A stretch of DNA of 64,000 nucleotides from Natronococcus sp. A-GB7. Its GTDB lineage: Archaea > Halobacteriota > Halobacteria > Halobacteriales > Natrialbaceae. The stretch covers positions 24,817-88,816 of the forward strand of contig NZ_JARUKV010000021.1 of the NCBI RefSeq assembly GCF_029688865.1. The letters are read 5' to 3'. A program made the translations under genes and the position numbers. This document shows positions 53,992 through 62,019 of this stretch, one piece after another. Below the pieces are notes generated by a model that made no database searches, was not told the DNA's origin, and saw only the letters and a program-made list of their open reading frames with translations. Within the stretch, counting starts at the first letter, position 1; every line of letters starts with the position of its first letter.

Positions 53992-55380
53992 ATGAATCAG
54001 GAACGACACGACACGCGACGAACGATCGACCGCCGGACGCTCGTCCGGCGAACGGGCGCGCTCGCTGGAGCGGTCGCGCTCGCGGGGTGTACCGGAACCG
54101 ACGGCGAAAACCGCGACGCGGACGACTCGAGCGACGGGAACGAAACCGACGACGACGTCGATGCCGTCCCCGAGATCGTCGAGGTCGAGGATCCGCCCGA
54201 GGCCGTCTACGTCCCGACCCACCGCGAGCAGATGCGCATGCTCGAACCGATCGAGGACGGCGACGTCGCGATCGCGCCGATGCTGTCGTACCCGCATCCG
54301 TTCTGGATCGTCGCCGGCGGCGACGAGGACTCGGTCGAGCGCGTCGAGCCGGAGGAGGGCCACGGCGTCCACATGATGTTCACCGTCTGGGACCGGGAGA
54401 CGGGAACCGTCCTCCCGGTCGACGACGGGGCGGAGCTCCGGGTGTTCCAGGACGGCGAACGGATCGGCTCGCCGCTGTCGCCCTGGACGATGCTCTCCCA
54501 GGAGATGGGCTTTCACTTCGGCGACAACGTCTCCCTGCCCGGCGACGGCGGCTACACTGTCGAGGTCGAACTGCCGGCGCTCTCGACCCGGAAGACGGGC
54601 GCGCTCGAGGACCGACTGACCGAGGCTACGAGTGCTAGCTTCGAGTTCGAGTACGACGAGGCGTTCCGCGAGGAGGTCGTCGGCGGCGTCGAGTACTTGG
54701 ACGAGGAGCTGTGGGGCGAGCGGGGCGCGCTCGAGCCGATGGACCACGGGGATCACAACCACGAACACGGCGACGCGGACGATCACGGCCACGAACACGG
54801 CGACGATCACAGTCACGGCGACCACGCCGACGAGCACGACCACGACGACCACGAGAACGCAGACGAGCACAGCCACGACGACCACGAACACGCAGACGAG
54901 CACGATCACGCCCACCACGAGGTTCCCTACTCCCAGCTCCCGTCGGTCGAGGAGTACCCCGGAACGCTGCTCCGCGAGGACGGTGCCGACGGGACCGAAC
55001 CGGAAGACGACGCCGACCTCCCCCGCAGCGGGGACGCGGCGGTCGTCGCGACGCTGCTCGAGTCAGAGTCGCGGCTCGCGGGCGACGAGCGGTACCTGCT
55101 GGTCTCCCCGCGAACGCCGTACAACCGGGTGCCGCTGGCGGACGCGACGCTGACCGCGACGGTCGAGCGCGAGGACGGATCCGCCACCGACGCCGTCCTC
55201 GAGCAGACTCTCGACGGCGAGTACGGGCTCCACTACGGGGCCGACGTCGCGGCCGAACCCGGCGACGACGTGACGGTATCGTTCGAGTCGCCCCCGCAGG
55301 TCGCCCGCCACCAGGGGTACGAGACGGCCTTTCTCGAGATGGAGTCCCTCGAGCTGACGGTTCCGGAGGAGGCGGAATGA
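53992..55380 (+). CDS. P19-like metal-binding lipoprotein with His-rich insert
   Basis: A 462-residue exported lipoprotein. Tat signal RRTLVRRTGAL and lipobox ALAGC (near residue 30) anchor it outside the membrane. Two beta-sandwich regions (about 60-240 and 325-462) resemble the P19/Tp34 iron-transport protein family (VAIAPMLSYPHPFWIV; HGVHMMFTVWD; EMGFHFGDNVSLPGDGGYTVEVELP). Between them a His/Asp/Glu-rich insert (about 250-309, roughly twenty His) looks metal-chelating. ATG 53992 is preferred; GTG 53983 is possible. It overlaps the next gene by ATGA. Confidence 0.82.
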   Translation: MNQERHDTRRTIDRRTLVRRTGALAGAVALAGCTGTDGENRDADDSSDGNETDDDVDAVPEIVEVEDPPEAVYVPTHREQMRMLEPIEDGDVAIAPMLSYPHPFWIVAGGDEDSVERVEPEEGHGVHMMFTVWDRETGTVLPVDDGAELRVFQDGERIGSPLSPWTMLSQEMGFHFGDNVSLPGDGGYTVEVELPALSTRKTGALEDRLTEATSASFEFEYDEAFREEVVGGVEYLDEELWGERGALEPMDHGDHNHEHGDADDHGHEHGDDHSHGDHADEHDHDDHENADEHSHDDHEHADEHDHAHHEVPYSQLPSVEEYPGTLLREDGADGTEPEDDADLPRSGDAAVVATLLESESRLAGDERYLLVSPRTPYNRVPLADATLTATVEREDGSATDAVLEQTLDGEYGLHYGADVAAEPGDDVTVSFESPPQVARHQGYETAFLEMESLELTVPEEAE

Positions 55381-56180
55381 ACGCCGATCGAACCCGGCAG
55401 GTGATCGCGCTCGCGCTGGCCGCGCTCCTCGCCGTCGGCGTCCTCGTCCCGGCGACCGCCCTGGCCGGCGACAACGCGACCAGCTTCTACTTCGACGACG
55501 ACGAGATCGCGGCCGAGCCGGGCGAAACGGTCGAACTGGAGCTGATCGCCAGCGACCACGGCGACCTCCACGGGAACGGGATCGACGAACTCGAGACGAC
55601 TCTCGCCTACGAGAGCGACGTCTTCGAGGTCGTCGACGTCGAACACGGCCCGATGCTCGCCGCTGGCGACTCCGACGCCGAGGTCGAGGGCTCGAGCGCC
55701 GTCGACCAGGAGGCGGGGACGGTGACGATCGAGCAGGAGCGAACGCCATCCGGCGACGGCGCGACGGCCACCGACGTCGCGGCGACGATCGGCCTCGCGG
55801 TCGCCGAGGACGCGGAAGCGACGAGCGAGACGATCGAGGTCGCCGACGCGTCGACGACGCTGGTCACGGACTACCCCCAGGCGTCGTTCGAGTACGACGC
55901 GACGATCCACGTCGACGGCGGCGACGGAGACGCGGCGGATGACGGGGCCGACGACGCCGAGGCCGACGGCGTGACTCTCGCCGAGGACGCGAACGGTGAC
56001 GACGACGCGGGAGCCGACGAGGATAGTGGGGCTGACTCGAGCGATGCCGATGGGGCCGACGAGAACGGGACGGGCGACGACGCTGCCGACGCCGACTCCG
56101 CGCCCGGCTTCGCCGTTCCGGTCGCCGTCGTCGGACTCACGCTCGCGCTCGCCCTCCTCGTCGCTCGACGGCGGAGCTGA
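55377..56180 (+). CDS. Cohesin-domain-like surface protein with PGF-CTERM
   Basis: A 267-residue secreted protein. A Sec signal (ALALAALLAVGVLVPATALA) precedes an about 150-residue beta-sandwich resembling cohesin/dockerin-partner domains (IAAEPGETVELELIASDHGD; LAYESDVFEVVDVEHG; IGLAVAEDAEATSETIEV). A long Asp/Ala linker (about 180-240) leads to SAPGFAVPVAVVGLTLALALL and RRRS, the PGF-CTERM anchor. It is translationally coupled to the P19-like gene, so it probably serves the same surface complex. Binding partner unknown. Confidence 0.82.
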   Translation: MNADRTRQVIALALAALLAVGVLVPATALAGDNATSFYFDDDEIAAEPGETVELELIASDHGDLHGNGIDELETTLAYESDVFEVVDVEHGPMLAAGDSDAEVEGSSAVDQEAGTVTIEQERTPSGDGATATDVAATIGLAVAEDAEATSETIEVADASTTLVTDYPQASFEYDATIHVDGGDGDAADDGADDAEADGVTLAEDANGDDDAGADEDSGADSSDADGADENGTGDDAADADSAPGFAVPVAVVGLTLALALLVARRRS

Positions 56181-56284
56181 GATCCGGGACCGCCTCGGGA
56201 GCGACGACGGTTCGACCGCGAGCTGAACGTCCGGTCGGCGACAATGCCAACGTTGACACTTCCTCGAGTCGGAGTAGTCGGACA

Positions 56285-57226
56285 ATGAGTACGGCGGAGC
56301 TCGACATCTCGCGGACGAAGGCGTGGGTGATGGCCGCACGCCCGCAGACGTTGCCTGCGGCGGCGGCGCCCGTCATCGTCGGAGTCGGGATCGCGATCCA
56401 CGAGGGCGTGTTCGCCCCGCTACCGGCGCTGATGGCCTTCGTCGGCGCGGCGCTGATCCAGATCGGCACCAACTTCGCGAACGACTACTACGACGCGATC
56501 AAGGGGGCCGACACGGAGGACCGGGAGGGGTTCACCCGGGTCACCCAGTCGGGGCTGATCCCGGCCGAGCGGGTCAAACTGGCGACGATCGTCACCTTCG
56601 GGCTGGCGATCCTCTCGGGGACCTACCTCGTCTACGTCGGTGGCGTGCCGATCCTCGTGATCGGCCTCGTCAGCGTTCTCTGTGGCTGGGCCTACACGGG
56701 CGGTCCCTACCCGCTTGGCTACCACGGTCTCGGAGACCTGTTCGTCTTCGTCTTCTTCGGACTGGTCGCGGTGGTCGGCACGTTCTACGTTCAGGCCGCC
56801 GCCCACGTCGAGCCGTTCATCACGACGCTGCCCGAGGGGACGGTCACCCGCGAGGCGATCCTCGCCAGCCTCCCGATCGCGGGACTCTCGACGGCCATCA
56901 TCGTCGTCAACAACGTTCGAGACAGGGAGACCGACGCCGAGACCGGGAAGCGAACCCTCGCCGTTCGGCTGGGGTACCGGTGGAGTCGCGTCGAGTATGT
57001 CGGTCTGCTCGGATTGGCGTATCTCACCCCGCTGTGGTTCTGGCTCGGCGAGGGGTTCGGCCTCGCAGTTCTGTTGCCGCTGGTCACCCTCCCCTACGCT
57101 GCGATGGTCGCTCATACGATGTTGACCCGCACCGACGGCGAGGCGCTCAACCCCGCCCTCGAGCAGACCGGGAAGCTGCTCGCGCTGTACGCGGTCCTGT
57201 TCGCCGGAGGGTTGATGTTCGGATGA
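56285..57226 (+). CDS. menA: 1,4-dihydroxy-2-naphthoate polyprenyltransferase
   Basis: A 313-residue UbiA-superfamily membrane enzyme that attaches the isoprenoid tail to DHNA. The first Asp-rich motif is NFANDYYDAIKGAD and the second is NNVRDRETDAETGKRTLAVRLG. About eight or nine helices are present, with N-terminal WVMAARPQTLPAAAAPVIVG typical for MenA. It overlaps menC by ATGA, so menA, menC and menE form a coupled operon. Confidence 0.95.
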   Translation: MSTAELDISRTKAWVMAARPQTLPAAAAPVIVGVGIAIHEGVFAPLPALMAFVGAALIQIGTNFANDYYDAIKGADTEDREGFTRVTQSGLIPAERVKLATIVTFGLAILSGTYLVYVGGVPILVIGLVSVLCGWAYTGGPYPLGYHGLGDLFVFVFFGLVAVVGTFYVQAAAHVEPFITTLPEGTVTREAILASLPIAGLSTAIIVVNNVRDRETDAETGKRTLAVRLGYRWSRVEYVGLLGLAYLTPLWFWLGEGFGLAVLLPLVTLPYAAMVAHTMLTRTDGEALNPALEQTGKLLALYAVLFAGGLMFG

Positions 57227-58278
57227 GCACCGACGCCGGGTACGACCTCGAGTACCGCTCGTTCTCGCTGTCGCTGGCCGAGCCCCTCGAGACGGCGGGT
57301 GGAACGATCGACTCCCGCGACGGGTTCCTTATCCGCGTGACCCGGGAGGACGGCGCCGTCGGCTACGGCGAGGCGACCCCGCTGTCGGGGTGGACCGAGT
57401 CGCTCGCGGACTGTGAGGACGCCCTCGAGCGCGCGCAGACGGCGCTCGATTCCGACGAAGACGACGTCCTCGAGGCGGTCGACGAGGCCGTCGCCGCCCG
57501 GTACGGGGTCTCGCTGGCGCTGGCCGATCTCGAGGCCTCGAGCGAGTCGACCCCGCTGTACCGGTACTACAGCCCGGACGCGCTGGTCGCCCGAGTGCCG
57601 GTGAACGCGACCGTCGGCGACGGGTCGACCGAGGAGACCGTCGCAGCCGCGCGGAACGCCGTCGAGCGCGGCTTCGGCTGCTGCAAGCTCAAGGTCGGTC
57701 GCCGGAGCGTCGAGGCCGACGTCGAGCGGATGCGACGGGTCCGAGAGGCCGTCGGCCCGGAGATCGAACTTCGCGCCGACGCGAACGGCGCCTGGGACTA
57801 CGAGGAGGCGCTCGAGGCGGTCGAGGCCTTCGACGACCTCGAGGTCTCGCTCGTCGAACAGCCCCTGCCCGCGGGCGCTCTCGAGGGTCACGCCGACCTC
57901 CGGGGGCGGGGCGTCGGCATCGCTCTCGACGAGGGACTGCTCGAGCACGGCGTCGACGCGATCTGCGAGGCTCAGGCCGCCGACGCCGTCGTCCTCAAGC
58001 CGATGGCGCTGGGCGGACTCGACATTGCCCAGCAGGTCGCGACGTGGGTCGCCCAGCTCGGCATGACGCCGCTGGTGACGACGACGATCGACGGCGTCGT
58101 CGCCCGTGCCGGCGCCGTCCACCTCGCGGCGTCGCTGCCCGATCCGCCGGCCTGCGGGCTGGCGACCGGCGACCTGCTCGCCGAGGACCTCGGCCGAGAT
58201 CCCGTCCTGTTCGAGAACGGCGCGGCGGTCGTCCCCCAGGCCAAGGGGCTGGGCGTCGAGGGGGTGTGGACGGAGTGA
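57223..58278 (+). CDS. menC: o-Succinylbenzoate synthase
   Basis: A 351-residue enolase-superfamily dehydratase that turns SHCHC into o-succinylbenzoate. The catalytic lysine pair appears as CKLKVG and VVLKPMALGG, and the metal ligands as LRADANGAWDYEEAL, LVEQPL and IALDEGL. The N-terminal capping domain begins YRSFSLSLAEPLETAGG. It overlaps menE by 4 bp (GTGA). Confidence 0.93.
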   Translation: MSTDAGYDLEYRSFSLSLAEPLETAGGTIDSRDGFLIRVTREDGAVGYGEATPLSGWTESLADCEDALERAQTALDSDEDDVLEAVDEAVAARYGVSLALADLEASSESTPLYRYYSPDALVARVPVNATVGDGSTEETVAAARNAVERGFGCCKLKVGRRSVEADVERMRRVREAVGPEIELRADANGAWDYEEALEAVEAFDDLEVSLVEQPLPAGALEGHADLRGRGVGIALDEGLLEHGVDAICEAQAADAVVLKPMALGGLDIAQQVATWVAQLGMTPLVTTTIDGVVARAGAVHLAASLPDPPACGLATGDLLAEDLGRDPVLFENGAAVVPQAKGLGVEGVWTE

Positions 58279-59846
58279 CGCCCCTCGAGTGGCCCACTCG
58301 CGACCTCGCGAGCCACCGCGTCGCGTCGACGCCCGGACGGACGGCCGTGATCGACGCCGACGCCGGCGAGTCGTGGACGTTTCGCGAACTCGACCGACGG
58401 GTCGATGCGGCCGCGCGCGAACTCCGGGAGCTCCTCGAGAACCCCCACGAGGAGCGTCTCGGGCTCCTGCTGGATACCCGGCCCGCGTTCGCGACGCTGT
58501 TTTTCGCCGCGATGCGACTCGGAACGACCGTCGTCCCGCTGAACGTCCGGGAGACGACCGCCGAACTCGCCGGAAAGGCCGAACGAATCGGGATCGACGC
58601 CGTCGTCTGCGAGGACGATACCGAGTCGGCCGCCCTCGAGCTGGCCGACGCCCTCGAGGGCGCTCCGACTCCGGTTCGTTCGGTCGACGAACCGATGTCG
58701 GGTCGGGTGCGGACGCTCGCGGTCGGCGAGAAACCGACCCCTGACGAGTCCCGACTCGCCCTCGAGCCCGCCACGCTCGAGCCCGACGACACCCAGCTGA
58801 TCCTCTTTACCTCCGGCACCTCCGGCGAGCCGAAAGGGGTTCGGCTGACTGTCGGCAACCTCGTCGCCAGCGCGACCGCGTCGGCGTTTCGCCTCGGCGT
58901 CGACCGCGAGGACCGGTGGCTGTGCTGTCTCCCGATGTACCACATGGGCGGGCTCGCGCCCGTCGTCCGCTCGGCGCTGTACGGCACTCCCGTCGTGATC
59001 CAGCGGGAGTTCGACCCCCGGGAAACGGCTCGAACCCTCGAGGTCTTCGAGGCCACCGGGATCTCGCTGGTGCCGACGATGTGCAAGCGGCTGCTCGAGG
59101 TCGGCTGGGAGCCCGCCGACTCGCTGCGGTTCGTTCTGCTCGGCGGTGCGCCCGCCTCGAGCGAACTGCTCGAGCGCTGTCGCGACGCCGGCGTTCCGGT
59201 CCACCCGACCTACGGGATGACCGAGACCGCCTCCCAGATCGCCACCGCGACGCCCGCCGAGACCGCGGTCCACGAGGGAACCGCGGGCCAACCCCTGTTG
59301 TTCACCGACGTGACCGTCGTCGACGAGTCGGGCGAGCCGGTTCCGACGGGTGAGATCGGGGAGTTCGTCGTCTCCGGGCCGACGGTGACGTCGGGCTACC
59401 TCGAGGCCGAGCGCACCGAGGCGGCGTTCGGCGACCGCGGGCTCCACACCGGTGACGTCGGCTACGCCGACGCCGACGGCCGGCTGTGGGTGCTCAACCG
59501 CTGGAGCGATCGGATCGTCACCGGCGGAGAGAACGTCGATCCGGGCGCGGTCGCCGACGTCCTCCGGAGCCACCCCGGGGTCGCCGACGCAGCGGTCGTC
59601 GGCCTCGAGGACCCCGAGTGGGGCGAGCGCGTCGCCGCGCTGCTCGCCGCCGAGGAAGGGTCCGTCGACCTCGAGTCGGTTCTCGCTCACTGTGACGACC
59701 GTCTCGCAGGGTTCAAACGGCCGAAGACGATCGCCGTGGCCGACTCGCTACCGCGAACCCACTCGGGAACCGTCGACCGCGAGGCCGTCGGAACGCGACT
59801 GCTCGAGTCGGGGATCGACGTCTCCAACTGGTCGCGCTCGACGTGA
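58275..59846 (+). CDS. menE: o-Succinylbenzoate-CoA ligase
   Basis: A 523-residue ANL-superfamily adenylating enzyme that makes OSB-CoA for MenB. The P-loop is LFTSGTSGEPKGV, followed by YGMTETASQIA, the hinge region GDVGYADADGRLWVL and the catalytic Lys motif HSGTVDREAV. The start is GTG 58275, giving a GTGA overlap with menC; GTGs a few codons upstream are possible. It is the last gene of the men operon, followed by a repeat-bearing spacer. Confidence 0.93.
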   Translation: MTPLEWPTRDLASHRVASTPGRTAVIDADAGESWTFRELDRRVDAAARELRELLENPHEERLGLLLDTRPAFATLFFAAMRLGTTVVPLNVRETTAELAGKAERIGIDAVVCEDDTESAALELADALEGAPTPVRSVDEPMSGRVRTLAVGEKPTPDESRLALEPATLEPDDTQLILFTSGTSGEPKGVRLTVGNLVASATASAFRLGVDREDRWLCCLPMYHMGGLAPVVRSALYGTPVVIQREFDPRETARTLEVFEATGISLVPTMCKRLLEVGWEPADSLRFVLLGGAPASSELLERCRDAGVPVHPTYGMTETASQIATATPAETAVHEGTAGQPLLFTDVTVVDESGEPVPTGEIGEFVVSGPTVTSGYLEAERTEAAFGDRGLHTGDVGYADADGRLWVLNRWSDRIVTGGENVDPGAVADVLRSHPGVADAAVVGLEDPEWGERVAALLAAEEGSVDLESVLAHCDDRLAGFKRPKTIAVADSLPRTHSGTVDREAVGTRLLESGIDVSNWSRST

Positions 59847-60324
59847 GCGGGTTCCTGGAGGATGTTCTCCGTCGGAACCGCTCGTAACGCTCGCGGTGAA
59901 TGCGCGTGATTTGGTAGATACGGCGGCGTACGCTGGAGGACGGCGAGCGGATAGCGAGCCGTCGTTCGATATCGTGCGAGGGATGAGCGAGCGAAGCGAG
60001 CGTAGCGCGGAACCGCAGGTTCCGCGAACCATGCGAACGGGCAGTGCGCGGCGCGTAGCGCCGCGACTGTCGGGACGGCGGAGCCGTCCCGCAGCGCCCG
60101 TGAGCAGAAATCGGGTGGGGAGGACGTGGAGACTCCCTGTGTCCGGAGGCGGCAGAGCGCTTCGGTTAGCCGATACACCCAACGGCCTGGAGCGGTCGGG
60201 CCGTACTCGGTACACAACGGCTCGATCGACCCGAGTTCACGGTAACTCGAGGTCCGAACGCTCGTCCCCCGGGATACAGTCTGCCGAACGCGAAGTTAAG
60301 ACCCTCCCGTTCTTACCCCCGTCC
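59847..60324. other. Intergenic stretch with the second palindromic repeat
   Basis: About 480 bases without a supported gene. It carries repeat copy B (59981-60142). Near its end the TATA-like cgaagttaagacc (60291-60303) lies about 29 nt before the NRDE gene start and is the probable promoter of that gene. Confidence 0.6.
59981..60142 (-). repeat. Dispersed palindrome-rich repeat, copy B
   Basis: The reverse-strand counterpart of the 15697-15812 repeat. It contains hairpins gcggaac/gttccgc, ggcgc/gcgcc and gggacgg/ccgtccc. The last two lie in a central expansion absent from copy A. The ends are conserved: ggatgagcgagc at one side and cgggtggggaggacg at the other. Confidence 0.7.
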
Positions 60325-61089
60325 GTGTGTACGCTCACGCTCGCCTGGCAGGTCTTCGACGACGCGCCGGTCGCGGTCGCCGCTAACCGCGACGAATCGC
60401 TCGAGCGCGAGTCCGTTCCGCCAGACGTCTACCGGGAGGATCCCCGAATCATCGCACCCCGCGACGCCGAGGCCGGCGGCACCTGGATCGGCTCCAACGA
60501 GTACGGCCTGTTCGTCGGCGTTACGAACCGCTGGGGAACACCCGACCTCGCCGGCGAGCGCTCCCGCGGGTTGCTCGTCGCCGACGCGCTCGAGGCCCGC
60601 TCGGTCCGCGAGGCGGCCGCGATCGTCGAGAGCGAAGTCGAGACCCGGGAGTACGACGGCTTCTACCTCGTGCTCGCCGACGAGCGCGACGCCGTCTGCC
60701 TGCAGTGGAACGGCGCCCTCGAGCGAACCGACTTCGAGCCGGGGGTCCACGTCGTCGTCAACGCCGCGGTCGACGACGACGTTCGCCTCCCGACCGACCG
60801 AACCGAGGTCGCCCGCGAGCAGGCTCGAAACGCCCGCAGGGTGCGCCGGGAGCTGACCGCCGATCCCGAGGAGCGCGTCGACGACTGGCTCGAGCGAGCG
60901 GGCGGCGTCCTCGGCGATCACGACTACGGCGTCTGCGTCCACGGCGACGGCTACGGCACCCGCTCGTCGTCGCTGATCGCGCTCGGCGAGAACTCACGGT
61001 ACCTGTTCGCGCCGGGACCACCCTGCGAGACGGCCTACGAGCCCGTCGCCGTCGCAGCCTCCAGCGGTGACCGCGAAGGGCACATTTAA
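60325..61089 (+). CDS. NRDE/TANGO2-family protein
   Basis: A 254-residue protein read from GTG 60325, so that Cys2 directly follows the initiator, as expected of an Ntn-hydrolase-like NRDE protein. The family motif VAANRDESLERES is near residues 17-29 and is followed by GGTWIGSNEYGLFVGVTNR. TANGO2 relatives are implicated in heme or lipid handling in eukaryotes; the role in archaea is unknown. The stop TAA lies inside the TATA-like box for the next transcript. Confidence 0.88.
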   Translation: MCTLTLAWQVFDDAPVAVAANRDESLERESVPPDVYREDPRIIAPRDAEAGGTWIGSNEYGLFVGVTNRWGTPDLAGERSRGLLVADALEARSVREAAAIVESEVETREYDGFYLVLADERDAVCLQWNGALERTDFEPGVHVVVNAAVDDDVRLPTDRTEVAREQARNARRVRRELTADPEERVDDWLERAGGVLGDHDYGVCVHGDGYGTRSSSLIALGENSRYLFAPGPPCETAYEPVAVAASSGDREGHI

Positions 61090-61090
61090 G
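61084..61090 (+). promoter_or_regulatory. TATA-like box for the leader ORF and HTH regulator
   Basis: atttaag ends the NRDE gene and lies 25-31 nt before ATG 61115. That predicts a transcript starting at, or just before, the leader ORF rather than at the HTH gene start. Confidence 0.5.
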
Positions 61091-61114
61091 CGGCTCGCTC
61101 CACCTGATACAGGT

Positions 61115-61162
61115 ATGCACGCACTTGCGCCCGTAGCGGCGAGCACGGGGTGGTCGCAGTGA
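61115..61162 (+). CDS. Possible 15-codon leader ORF overlapping the HTH gene
   Basis: ATG 61115 opens MHALAPVAASTGWSQ and ends with TGA at 61160-61162. The TGA overlaps the GTG start (61159) of the regulator in a GTGA arrangement, the same coupling seen in several real operons here. The TATA spacing predicts that the mRNA begins at this ATG. It could couple translation of the regulator or act as an attenuation peptide. Whether it is translated is unproven. Confidence 0.4.
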   Translation: MHALAPVAASTGWSQ

Positions 61163-61509
61163 GCGTCTCCGAAACCGAGGCCGAGCTCTCCGCGGACGAA
61201 CGAGCCGGACTCGAGCTCGTCCGCGACAGCGGCGGTATCCACCAGAGCGACTTCTGGAAGGAGCTCGACGTCTCCTCGCGAAAGGGGAGCCGGATCGTCG
61301 AGTCGCTCGTCGAGAAGGGGCTGGTCGACCGGGAGGATACGATCTACAACGGGCACAACACCTACTACATCACGCCGATCGCCCGCGACCTCGATTTCAC
61401 CCTGTTGATGGCCGGCGACATGCTCTCGCCGTTTATCGGCGAGGACGAGGTCGATCCCAACAGCGACGCCTTCTCGCAGTGGATCATGAACCTCGCCTAC
61501 GAGGAGTGA
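61159..61509 (+). CDS. MarR-like winged-HTH transcriptional regulator
   Basis: A 116-residue DNA-binding protein. The winged helix (ERAGLELVRDSGGIHQSDFW, SRKGSRIVESLVEKGLVDRE, then the wing DTIYNGHNTYYITPI) spans residues 16-80. The C-terminal helix (GDMLSPFIGEDEVD) may be the dimerisation arm. The start was set at GTG 61159, which overlaps the leader ORF; GTG 61150 would add three residues. Targets are unknown. Confidence 0.82.
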   Translation: MSVSETEAELSADERAGLELVRDSGGIHQSDFWKELDVSSRKGSRIVESLVEKGLVDREDTIYNGHNTYYITPIARDLDFTLLMAGDMLSPFIGEDEVDPNSDAFSQWIMNLAYEE

Positions 61510-61527
61510 CGACCCTCGAGCGATCAG

Positions 61528-61941
61528 CTACCTGTTCCGTTCGAACCGTTCGATAAGCACGAACGGCTCCGTTTCGGAGCCCGTCGCCGACGGCTCCCCG
61601 ACGATCGACTCGAGCAGCCGCCGGTGAACGTCCCGGGCCGCCCGCCGTTCCGCGACCTCGAGACCGTGGCGCTCCCGAATCCCGGTCCAGAACCCCGGCT
61701 CGAGCCACAGCACCGTCTCGTCGTTCGACCGGTAGAGAACGTCTCGCTCCGGGAGCGCCCCGTCGATCGCGAACTGCCGGCCGCCGAGCTGGACCCGGGC
61801 GAGCACGGCGACGAGCTGGGGGCGCGAGACGGGGGCCTCGAGGGCGACGTCGTCGATAGTCTCGCCGAAGTACGCCGCGACGAGATCGCAGGCTCGAGCG
61901 AACTCGTCGAACCGAACCGTCTCGTCTGCCGTGAGCTTCAT
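61528..61941 (-). CDS. Conserved haloarchaeal protein of unknown function
   Basis: A 137-residue acidic protein (MKLTADETVRFDEFARACDL...). It has two helix-rich segments flanking a beta region (VLARVQLGGRQFAIDGALP, ETVLWLEPGFWTGIRERHG) and a basic helix RAARDVHRRLLESIVG. There is no signal peptide or membrane helix. I do not recognise the family. ATG 61941 is chosen; 61950 is a possible alternative. Confidence 0.65.
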   Translation of the reverse strand: MKLTADETVRFDEFARACDLVAAYFGETIDDVALEAPVSRPQLVAVLARVQLGGRQFAIDGALPERDVLYRSNDETVLWLEPGFWTGIRERHGLEVAERRAARDVHRRLLESIVGEPSATGSETEPFVLIERFERNR

Positions 61942-62019
61942 TGGAATCAACCGGCGACGCGCCGATATGTCACCGGTTGTCAGCGGATTAACAAAAGGCT
62001 GCGGGCCGATCCCGATCGC

